Program-made: the position numbers and the translations under genes
Notes under the pieces: model-generated
Told to the model about the DNA's origin: nothing
Databases searched by the model: none
Seen by the model: only the letters and a program-made list of their open reading frames with translations
Origin: CAZXMB01 sp964641715
Lineage (GTDB): Bacteria; Desulfobacterota; BSN033; UBA1163
Assembly: GCA_964641715.1 (NCBI GenBank)
Contig: CAZXMB010000058.1
Coordinates: forward strand, 1-16,829
Length of the DNA stretch: 16,829 nucleotides
Direction of reading: 5' to 3'
In this document: positions 7,249-13,530 of the stretch, piece after piece
How positions within the stretch are numbered: position 1 is the stretch's first letter
Layout: each line of letters opens with the position of its first letter

Positions 7249-8188
7249 CGGTCTTCTTATCGTGGATAAACCGGAAGGGCTTACCTCTCTGGAGGTGGTC
7301 CGGAAGATCAAACACTGGTTTTCGGTCGAAAGGGCAGGCCATATCGGAACACTTGATCCCTTTGCCACAGGAGTGCTTCCGGTGGTCCTCAATGAAGGAA
7401 GAAAGCTCGTTCCTTTTCTCGAAGAGGGTCCTAAAGAATATGAAGCCATGATGAAATTGGGAGAGGAGACGACCACGGATGACCCAACCGGTGAGGTCAT
7501 TTCCCAAAAGCCCTTCGATGGGGTGACAATTGAATGGATTCAGGCTGTTTTTAAGAGTTTTCTCGGAAGGATTCAACAGACCCCTCCGATGTTTTCAGCG
7601 GTGAAAATAAAGGGAGACCCCCTCTATCGATGGGCAAGAAAAGGGATGGAGATTGAGAGGAAAGAAAGAACTGTGAATATCTCCGAACTGGAGGTCCAGG
7701 GGATTGACATTCCCAAAATCCGTTTTAGGGTCTCCTGCTCACCGGGAACTTACATCCGGGCATTGGCAAGGGATGTCGGAAGGAAGATCGGATGTGGAGC
7801 TCACCTTGTCTCTCTGAGACGGATCCGAAGCGGCCCATTTCATCTCAAACAGGCTATCCCCTGGGAGCATTTGAAAAGCCTCTCCGGAAGGGATTCTCTG
7901 CTTCCCTGGGTTATTTCTCCCAAAGAGGCCTTACCCGATTTCCCTGAGGTTAAAGGAGATGAAGAAATGTTGAAGAAGATTTGCGATGGCAAGGAGATCG
8001 TGTTAAAGGATTTTCATCTCCGGTCGTTTCCGGACTTTAGGAAAGGGCAATGGCTGAGGATGTCTTCACCGGAAGGGAAATTGATAGCCATTTTAAGGTC
8101 GGAGATGGATCGGGACGAAATCCATCGGGTCTATCCGGAAAAGGTCATCTTTCGGCCTCTGAGGGTTTTTCATTTTAAGAACGACTGA
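7238..8188 (+). CDS. truB: tRNA pseudouridine(55) synthase
   Basis: Converts U55 of the tRNA T-loop to pseudouridine; 316 residues. The N-terminal signature GLLIVDKPEG and the catalytic motif GHIGTLDPFATGVLP (residues 34-48, catalytic Asp40) are intact. Further family motifs are QTPPMFSAVKIKG (about 118-130), SCSPGTYIRALARDVG (about 182-197) and SLRRIRSGPF. A C-terminal PUA-like RNA-binding domain covers about 235-312. The frame is open for 65 codons upstream, but that part lies in rbfA. The ATG at 7238 gives the family-typical start MRVDGLLIVDKP and sits after GGGAGAAAGAGAAGG, so it is preferred. The resulting 11-base overlap with rbfA indicates coupled translation. Confidence 0.97.
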   Translation: MRVDGLLIVDKPEGLTSLEVVRKIKHWFSVERAGHIGTLDPFATGVLPVVLNEGRKLVPFLEEGPKEYEAMMKLGEETTTDDPTGEVISQKPFDGVTIEWIQAVFKSFLGRIQQTPPMFSAVKIKGDPLYRWARKGMEIERKERTVNISELEVQGIDIPKIRFRVSCSPGTYIRALARDVGRKIGCGAHLVSLRRIRSGPFHLKQAIPWEHLKSLSGRDSLLPWVISPKEALPDFPEVKGDEEMLKKICDGKEIVLKDFHLRSFPDFRKGQWLRMSSPEGKLIAILRSEMDRDEIHRVYPEKVIFRPLRVFHFKND

Positions 8189-8225
8189 TTAATGAAGGTG
8201 AAGTTAAATTCGAAGGAGGAATTTC

Positions 8226-8495
8226 ATGGCATTGGTTCAGGAGAAAAAGAAAGAGATTATTACGAAGTTCAGAACCCACGAGAAGGATAGCGGTTCACCG
8301 GAAGTTCAAATTGCACTTCTCAGTGAACGGATCCGTTATCTGACAGAGCATTTTAAAAGTCATCAAAAGGACCACCACTCCAGAAGAGGATTGCTGAAGA
8401 TGGTTGGAAAACGCAGAAGGCTCCTCAACTACCTCAAAGAAAATCATATGGAACGTTATCGGACAGTCATCGATCAGTTAGGCCTCCGGAAGTAG
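8226..8495 (+). CDS. rpsO: 30S ribosomal protein S15
   Basis: 89 residues, the standard length for S15, a primary 16S rRNA-binding protein of the small-subunit platform. The conserved blocks FRTHEKDSGSPEVQIALLSERI (with GSPEVQ) and HFKSHQKDHHSRRGLLKMVGKRRRLLNYL are fully present. It has the strongest ribosome binding site in the window, AAGGAGGA, ending about 6 bases before the ATG. The rpsO-pnp pair is the usual arrangement. The 37-base gap to truB shows no terminator or clear promoter, so expression from the long operon is likely. Whether S15 represses its own mRNA, as in E. coli, cannot be judged from this short leader. Confidence 0.98.
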   Translation: MALVQEKKKEIITKFRTHEKDSGSPEVQIALLSERIRYLTEHFKSHQKDHHSRRGLLKMVGKRRRLLNYLKENHMERYRTVIDQLGLRK

Positions 8496-8548
8496 ATCCA
8501 TCCTGGTTTTCAAGAGAAAGAAGCGAGCCAAAAGGAGAAAAGAAAATT

Positions 8549-10654
8549 ATGGTTCAGAAAGTTGAAATTCAGTTAGCGGGCAGACCACTGTCCATTGAGA
8601 CAGGAAAGGTCGCCAAACAGGCAAATGGTTCAGTGGTTGTTCAGTACGGGGAGACCGTTGTCTTGGTCACCGCCGTCACGTCAGATAAAAAACGGGAAGG
8701 AATTGATTTCATTCCCCTGACGGTCAATTATCTGGAAATGACTTATGCCGCAGGAAAAATCCCCGGTGGATTTTTTAAAAGGGAGGGGCGGCCCACCGAG
8801 CGCGAGATTCTCATCTCTCGGTTTATCGATCGCCCCCTGAGACCACTCTTCCCGAAAGGGTTTCAAAATGAAACTCAGATTATTGCCACTGTCCTCTCGG
8901 CAGATATGGATAATGAGCCTTCTATTCTGGGAATGATCGGGGCCTCTGCCGCCATCTACCTCTCTGACATTCCCTTCGATCAACCGATCGCCGGGGCAAA
9001 GGTGGGCAGAATTGACGGAGAATATATCCTCAACCCTACCTATGATGAGATGGAGTTAAGTGATATTGATCTCTTCGTGGCCGGTAGCGAAGATGCGATC
9101 ATCATGGTGGAAGGAAGTGCCAAGGAAGTGGAAGAAAAGGACATCCTGGAGGCCATCCTCTTTGGCCACCAATCCCTCAAACCGATCATTGAACTTCAGA
9201 AGAGGTTGAGGGAAGCCCAGGGGCTCCCTCACAAAGAGATAGAACTTCAAAAGCCTGAAGAGGCGATCGTCGAGAAGGTGAGAATGTTTGCCCGGGCAAG
9301 ACTGATCGAGGCCCATCATATCACGGAGAAGATCAAGAGGCGTAACCATATCGAAGAGCTTCTTCAGGATACCTTTAAAGAGTGTGGTGCAGAGGATGAG
9401 AATTCACAAAGAGTGGTGAAGGCCGTATTCGAAGAGATCGAACGCCAACTCATGAGGGAATGGATCTTAGAAAAGAAACGGAGAATTGACGGCAGGGGAT
9501 TGAGAGAGATTCGCGCCATCTCCTGTGAAGTGGGAGTCCTTCCTCGGACTCACGGTTCTGCCTTATTCACCCGGGGGGAGACCCAGGTTTTAGCAGTGGT
9601 CACATTTGGCACTTCCGAAGACGAGCAGAAGATCAATTCCCTGATGGGAGAAACCTATAAGTCTTTTATGCTCCATTACAACTTCCCTCCTTTCTCAACG
9701 GGAGAGGTCTCTCCCCTAAGGTCGCCCAGCCGCAGAGAGATCGGTCATGGAGCCCTGGCAGAAAAGGCCATCCTTCCCGTTTTGCCTTCGAATGAGAAAT
9801 TCCCTTATACCATCAGAATCGTCTCTGAAGTCCTGGAATCGAACGGTTCCTCTTCGATGGCAACGGTATGCGGGGCCAGCCTCTCGTTGATGGATGCAGG
9901 TGTTCCCATCAAGGCACCTGTGGCTGGAATTGCAATGGGTCTGGTTCTCGAGGGGGAAAGGGAGGCGGTCCTTTCTGATATCCTGGGTGATGAAGACCAT
10001 ATGGGGGATATGGATTTCAAGGTGGCCGGGACCTATGAAGGGGTGACTGCCATTCAGATGGATATTAAAATCCGGGGAGTCTCGAAAGAGGTTTTAGGAA
10101 GGGTTCTCGAACAGGCTCAGGAGGGAAGACGCTATATCTTGGAAAAGATGAAGAAGACCCTCTTGGAACCCCGAAAGGACCTCTCCCCTCATGCCCCTCG
10201 AATAGTCATCCTAAAAGTTAAACCCGAGAAGATCCGGGATATCATAGGCCCGGGAGGGAAAACGATTCGGTCTATTGTCGATCAGACTGGGGTCAAAATC
10301 GATGTGGATGATTCAGGGATTGTTAAGATTGCCTCTCCGAACTATGAATCCATTGAAAAAGCCATTTCCTTGGTCAAAGGTCTTACCCAGGAGGTTGAGG
10401 TCGGAGGGCTTTATACCGGAGTGGTCAAACGGGTTTTAGGCTTCGGAGCAGTAGTTGAACTCTTTCCTGGAACCGATGGTCTGATTCATATCTCACAATT
10501 AGCAGACTATCGGGTCAAAGAGGTTACGGATATCCTCAAGGAGGGAGACGAGGTATTGGTCAAGGTGATCGACGTCGATCCCCAGGGTCGAATCCGGTTG
10601 AGCCGTAAGGCCGCTCTCAAAGAGGCAGACCGAAGTAAAGAAAGCAAAGAGTGA
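8549..10654 (+). CDS. pnp: Polyribonucleotide nucleotidyltransferase (PNPase)
   Basis: Phosphate-dependent 3'-to-5' exoribonuclease of RNA decay; 701 residues, full length. The first RNase PH-like domain includes the FFKREGRPTE loop (75-84) that contacts RNA. An alpha-helical domain (about 235-310) follows. The second, catalytic RNase PH domain has LPRTHGSALFTRGETQ (331-346), FSTGE (382-386) and EDHMGDMDFK, with Asp483, Asp489 and Lys491 matching the metal/catalytic residues of the E. coli enzyme. The C-terminal KH domain has GPGG at 567-570, and an S1 domain spans about 619-686. AAAAGGAG lies about 11 bases before the ATG. The gap after rpsO is 53 bases without a terminator. It shares RNA-end metabolism with the nucleotidyltransferase fusion encoded further downstream. 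Confidence 0.98.
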   Translation: MVQKVEIQLAGRPLSIETGKVAKQANGSVVVQYGETVVLVTAVTSDKKREGIDFIPLTVNYLEMTYAAGKIPGGFFKREGRPTEREILISRFIDRPLRPLFPKGFQNETQIIATVLSADMDNEPSILGMIGASAAIYLSDIPFDQPIAGAKVGRIDGEYILNPTYDEMELSDIDLFVAGSEDAIIMVEGSAKEVEEKDILEAILFGHQSLKPIIELQKRLREAQGLPHKEIELQKPEEAIVEKVRMFARARLIEAHHITEKIKRRNHIEELLQDTFKECGAEDENSQRVVKAVFEEIERQLMREWILEKKRRIDGRGLREIRAISCEVGVLPRTHGSALFTRGETQVLAVVTFGTSEDEQKINSLMGETYKSFMLHYNFPPFSTGEVSPLRSPSRREIGHGALAEKAILPVLPSNEKFPYTIRIVSEVLESNGSSSMATVCGASLSLMDAGVPIKAPVAGIAMGLVLEGEREAVLSDILGDEDHMGDMDFKVAGTYEGVTAIQMDIKIRGVSKEVLGRVLEQAQEGRRYILEKMKKTLLEPRKDLSPHAPRIVILKVKPEKIRDIIGPGGKTIRSIVDQTGVKIDVDDSGIVKIASPNYESIEKAISLVKGLTQEVEVGGLYTGVVKRVLGFGAVVELFPGTDGLIHISQLADYRVKEVTDILKEGDEVLVKVIDVDPQGRIRLSRKAALKEADRSKESKE

Positions 10655-10672
10655 AGCTAACAAAGAAGTGAG

Positions 10673-11998
10673 ATGATTAAAGAACCCCAGCCTATTCCCA
10701 AAACTGCCATCCTCAACGACGGTTCAGGGTATCAGAAGACCGTCCTTGAAAATGGCATCAGGGTGATCACCGAGGCGATCCCCTATCTCAAGTCGGTCTC
10801 CATCGGGATCTGGGTGATGACAGGGTCGAGGGATGAAGAACCCCACGAAAACGGGATTTCTCATTTTATCGAGCACCTTCTCTTCAAAGGAACACAGCGG
10901 AGGACCGCTTTTGACATTGCCAAAGAGATCGATTCAGTCGGCGGGACATTGAACGCATTTACGGGAAGGGAATATACATGTTTTTATGCGAAGGTGATCG
11001 ATAAGAATTTGCCCCTTGCTATCGACCTTCTTTCCGATATCTTTCTGCATTCCCTGATGAACGAAAACGATGTGGAGAGAGAGAGGATGGTCATTCTTCA
11101 GGAGATCAAGATGGTGGAGGATACTCCTGATGATTATGTCCATGACCTTTTCAACAGAGCCTGTTTTGGAAATCACCCGTTAGGGTTTCCCATCTTTGGG
11201 ACTTACCAACTTGTCCAGTCCTTCCGGCGGGACCAGATTCTCGAATATTTTAAGAAGAATTATTCACCTCAACAGATCGTCGTGTGTGCCGCCGGAAGCC
11301 TGAAACATCAGGAGGTGGTCGATCTCATCGAGGGGAACTTTGGGCAGATTCCAAAATCGGATCATCAACGAGAGAGAACCAAACCTGATCCGATTGCCGC
11401 CACTTGTATCTCAAGGCGTGACCTGGAGCAGGTCCATTTCTGCCTGGGGACGAAAGGCCTTCAATATAACCATTCCCTTCGATTCGGATCCTATGTATTA
11501 AATACCATTCTGGGGGGTGGGATGAGCTCGAGGCTTTTCCAAGAAATCCGGGAGAACCGTGGCCTCGCCTATTCGGTGTATTCCTATCTTCCAACTTATA
11601 TCGATACGGGATTGATCGTCGTTTACGCAGGCACAGAAGGGTCCTCCTTTCAGGAAGTCCTTGGGTTGATTCTCGATGAGTTTCACCGTCTTAAAACGGA
11701 GCCCTTTAAGAATGGGGAGTTAGAGGTCGCCAAGGAACAACTCAAAGGAAACCTTCTTCTCAGCCTGGAGAGCTCCGACACCCTGATGACCCGGCTTGCA
11801 AAGAACGAAATTTATTTTGAATCCTATTTCCCGGTGGAGTCTATTCTCAAAGGCATCGATGAGGTGGATGAAGAAACCGTTCACCATCTGGCCAATGACC
11901 TCTTCAATGAACGTTTTTTCTGTTTGACTATCCTCGGGCCTGTAGAGCCCGAAACGCTAAAAAAATATAACCACGACTGGGGCATTGGAAGAAGTTAA
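10673..11998 (+). CDS. M16 family zinc metallopeptidase (processing-peptidase-like)
   Basis: 441-residue peptidase of the pitrilysin/insulinase-like M16B group. The inverted zinc motif HFIEH is at residues 64-68 (His64, Glu67, His68). Glu144 lies 76 residues further on, the expected position of the third zinc ligand. The C-terminal M16 half has GGGMSSRLFQEIRENRGLAYSVYSY (about 278-302), including the Arg/Tyr pair usual in active members. No signal peptide is visible, so it is probably cytoplasmic. Relatives (B. subtilis MlpA/YmxG) are frequently encoded directly after pnp. The substrate is unknown; some relatives affect protease production or peptide turnover. It begins 18 bases after pnp and overlaps dut by 14 bases. 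Confidence 0.93.
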   Translation: MIKEPQPIPKTAILNDGSGYQKTVLENGIRVITEAIPYLKSVSIGIWVMTGSRDEEPHENGISHFIEHLLFKGTQRRTAFDIAKEIDSVGGTLNAFTGREYTCFYAKVIDKNLPLAIDLLSDIFLHSLMNENDVERERMVILQEIKMVEDTPDDYVHDLFNRACFGNHPLGFPIFGTYQLVQSFRRDQILEYFKKNYSPQQIVVCAAGSLKHQEVVDLIEGNFGQIPKSDHQRERTKPDPIAATCISRRDLEQVHFCLGTKGLQYNHSLRFGSYVLNTILGGGMSSRLFQEIRENRGLAYSVYSYLPTYIDTGLIVVYAGTEGSSFQEVLGLILDEFHRLKTEPFKNGELEVAKEQLKGNLLLSLESSDTLMTRLAKNEIYFESYFPVESILKGIDEVDEETVHHLANDLFNERFFCLTILGPVEPETLKKYNHDWGIGRS

Positions 11999-12431
11999 AA
12001 TCTTTATCAAACGGCTAAAAAGCGATTCCGTCTCACTTCCCCAATATATGACCGGGGGATCTTCAGGGATGGACCTCTTTGCCTCCCTGAAAAAGGAAAT
12101 GACCCTCGGCCCTGGGGAAAGGAAGATGGTCTCTACGGGGATTTCGGTGGCCATCCCTCAGGGATTTGAGGGACAGATTCGCCCCCGTAGCGGGCTGGCC
12201 ATTCAAAAAGGGATTGGCATTGTCAATGCCCCGGGCACCATTGATTCGGATTATCGCGGGGAAATCAAGGTGCTCCTGATCAATTTTGGTGAAGAACCCT
12301 TTACCATTCGAAACGGAGAGAGAATAGCCCAGATGATCATCACCCCGGTCTACCGGGCGATACTCATAGAAGTCGACGAACTCCCCTCCACCCAGAGACA
12401 GGGTGGAGGATTTGGCCATACAGGAATTTAA
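11985..12431 (+). CDS. dut: Deoxyuridine 5'-triphosphate nucleotidohydrolase (dUTPase)
   Basis: Trimeric dUTPase that cleaves dUTP to dUMP and diphosphate, keeping uracil out of DNA and feeding thymidylate synthesis; 148 residues. All five family motifs are present: GSSGMDL (25-31), RPRSGLA (66-72), NAPGTIDSDYRGEIKV (81-96, with the catalytic Asp in IDSDYRG), RIAQMII (113-119) and RQGGGFGHTG (138-147). The start is TTG at 11985. An in-frame stop at 11958-11960 leaves no ATG or GTG upstream, and the next internal Met (residue 22) would remove the first strand. The TTG overlaps the M16 gene by 14 bases and has only a poor CTGGGG before it, so translation is probably coupled to the peptidase gene. 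It is the last gene of the operon. Confidence 0.96.
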   Translation: MEEVKIFIKRLKSDSVSLPQYMTGGSSGMDLFASLKKEMTLGPGERKMVSTGISVAIPQGFEGQIRPRSGLAIQKGIGIVNAPGTIDSDYRGEIKVLLINFGEEPFTIRNGERIAQMIITPVYRAILIEVDELPSTQRQGGGFGHTGI

Positions 12432-12439
12432 TCAGAGTC

Positions 12440-12476
12440 CAGAGGATGGCAAATCTACTTCTGAGCAGAGGATGCC
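12440..12476 (+). repeat. Short direct repeat duplicating a terminator arm
   Basis: CAGAGGATGGC at 12440-12450 and CAGAGGATGCC at 12466-12476 agree at 10 of 11 bases. Both copies are complementary to ATCCTCTG at 12479-12486, the 3' arm of the terminator after dut, so two mutually exclusive hairpins can form. Confidence 0.6.
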
Positions 12477-12496
12477 ATATCCTCTGCTTTTTATTT
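12464..12496 (+). terminator. Intrinsic terminator closing the rimP-dut operon
   Basis: AGCAGAGGAT (12464-12473) and ATCCTCTGCT (12479-12488) make a perfect 10-bp stem with the 5-base loop GCCAT, followed directly by TTTTATTT. It lies 32 bases after the dut stop and only 8 bases before the xerD start, and has every mark of a Rho-independent terminator. Confidence 0.88.
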
Positions 12497-12503
12497 ATGA
12501 TGG

Positions 12504-13394
12504 ATGATGCATCAACGCTTAGACCAATTTATTCATTACCTGATTGTGGAAAAAGGTCTCTCCAAGAATACAATCGAGGCTTACGGCCATAATATAAATC
12601 GATTTTTAGACTTTCTTTTAGCAAAGAGGATTCAGGAAATTAAGGATATCTCCAAGCTCGACCTGCGGGCTTTCCTCCAATTCCTGAAAAGAAAGGACCT
12701 CTCCAGCCGAAGCATTGCAAGAAATCTGGTCTCCATTCGAATGTTTTTGCGTTTTTTACAGCAAGAGGGGATTCTGGAAATTAACCCTGCGGAAGAGATT
12801 GAGTCACCAAAAACGACCAAGACCCTGCCGGAGGTTCTCTCCCTGCAAGAGGTGGAGCGGTTATTGGAACAACCTGATACACAAACCACTCTTGGGGTGA
12901 GAGACCGTGCGATGCTGGAAATACTTTACGCTACGGGGATGAGGGTCTCTGAGCTGACCCGTCTCCCCCTTCATCAGATCAACTTGGAAGGCGGATATGT
13001 CCTCCTCTATGGCAAAGGTTCGAAGGAAAGGATCGTCCCCCTGGGAGCCGAGGCAATGAGGAGGGTTGGGGATTACCTGGAGAGGTCCCGGGAACTACTT
13101 GCCAAAGGCCGTGAGAGTCTCTTCCTTTTTATCAGTCGCTCTGGGAAACCGATGAGCCGCCAGCAATTCTGGAAGAACATTAAGGCCTATGGCCGTAAGG
13201 CGGGAATCAAGAAACGGATTACCCCGCATCTGATTCGCCACTCCTTTGCGAGCCACCTTCTTGAGGGGGGGGCTGACCTGCGTTCGGTTCAGATGATGCT
13301 TGGGCATGTGGATATCTCGACAACGCAGATCTACACTCATGTCACAGGGGAGAGATTGAAAAAGATCCATCAACGATATCACCCGAGAGGGTAA
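12504..13394 (+). CDS. xerD: Tyrosine recombinase XerD-type
   Basis: Site-specific recombinase of 296 residues that resolves chromosome dimers at dif, normally as a XerC-XerD pair with FtsK. The SAM-like N-terminal core-binding domain (about 1-105, with EKGLSKNTIEAYGHNINRFLDFL) precedes the catalytic domain. That domain has the full active-site set: Arg147 (GMRVSEL), Lys171 (GKGSKERIVPL), His242 and Arg245 (PHLIRHSFASHLL), His268 (LGHVDISTTQIYTHV) and nucleophile Tyr277. The context, beside core genes and scpA, fits the housekeeping Xer enzyme and not a phage or integron integrase; XerD fits slightly better than XerC. ATG codons at 12504 and 12507 are both possible. Neither has a clear ribosome binding site, because the T-tract of the preceding terminator occupies that position. 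Confidence 0.92.
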   Translation: MMHQRLDQFIHYLIVEKGLSKNTIEAYGHNINRFLDFLLAKRIQEIKDISKLDLRAFLQFLKRKDLSSRSIARNLVSIRMFLRFLQQEGILEINPAEEIESPKTTKTLPEVLSLQEVERLLEQPDTQTTLGVRDRAMLEILYATGMRVSELTRLPLHQINLEGGYVLLYGKGSKERIVPLGAEAMRRVGDYLERSRELLAKGRESLFLFISRSGKPMSRQQFWKNIKAYGRKAGIKKRITPHLIRHSFASHLLEGGADLRSVQMMLGHVDISTTQIYTHVTGERLKKIHQRYHPRG

Positions 13395-13399
13395 TGTAA

Positions 13400-13526
13400 G
13401 AATAACCAAATTCCAAACATCAATAATCAAATAATGTCCAAAATCCCAATAACCAGAAGAATTTTCATTGTTGGTAATGGGTGATTGGAGCTTATCTGAG
13501 GTTTGGGGTTGGGTAATTGGAATTTC
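13400..13526. repeat. Strand-skewed imperfect palindrome between xerD and the fusion gene
   Basis: The left half (to about 13455) is rich in A and C and nearly lacks G. The right half (from about 13470) is rich in G and T and nearly lacks C, so the transcript can fold into one long imperfect hairpin. Clear paired blocks are AAATTCCAA (13408-13416) with TTGGAATTT (13517-13525), TCCAA (13437-13441) with TTGGA (13485-13489), CCCA (13445-13448) with TGGG (13478-13481), and ACCA (13452-13455) with TGGT (13472-13475). Composition differs sharply from the flanking genes. It resembles a dispersed, non-coding intergenic element, but copies elsewhere cannot be checked here. Confidence 0.6.
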
Positions 13527-13530
13527 ATCG

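Noticed and set aside
12504..13394. XerD-like recombinase as a mobile-element integrase
   Set aside because: It has the housekeeping Xer length and motifs, sits among core genes, and no att-like repeats, cargo genes or tRNA target are visible.
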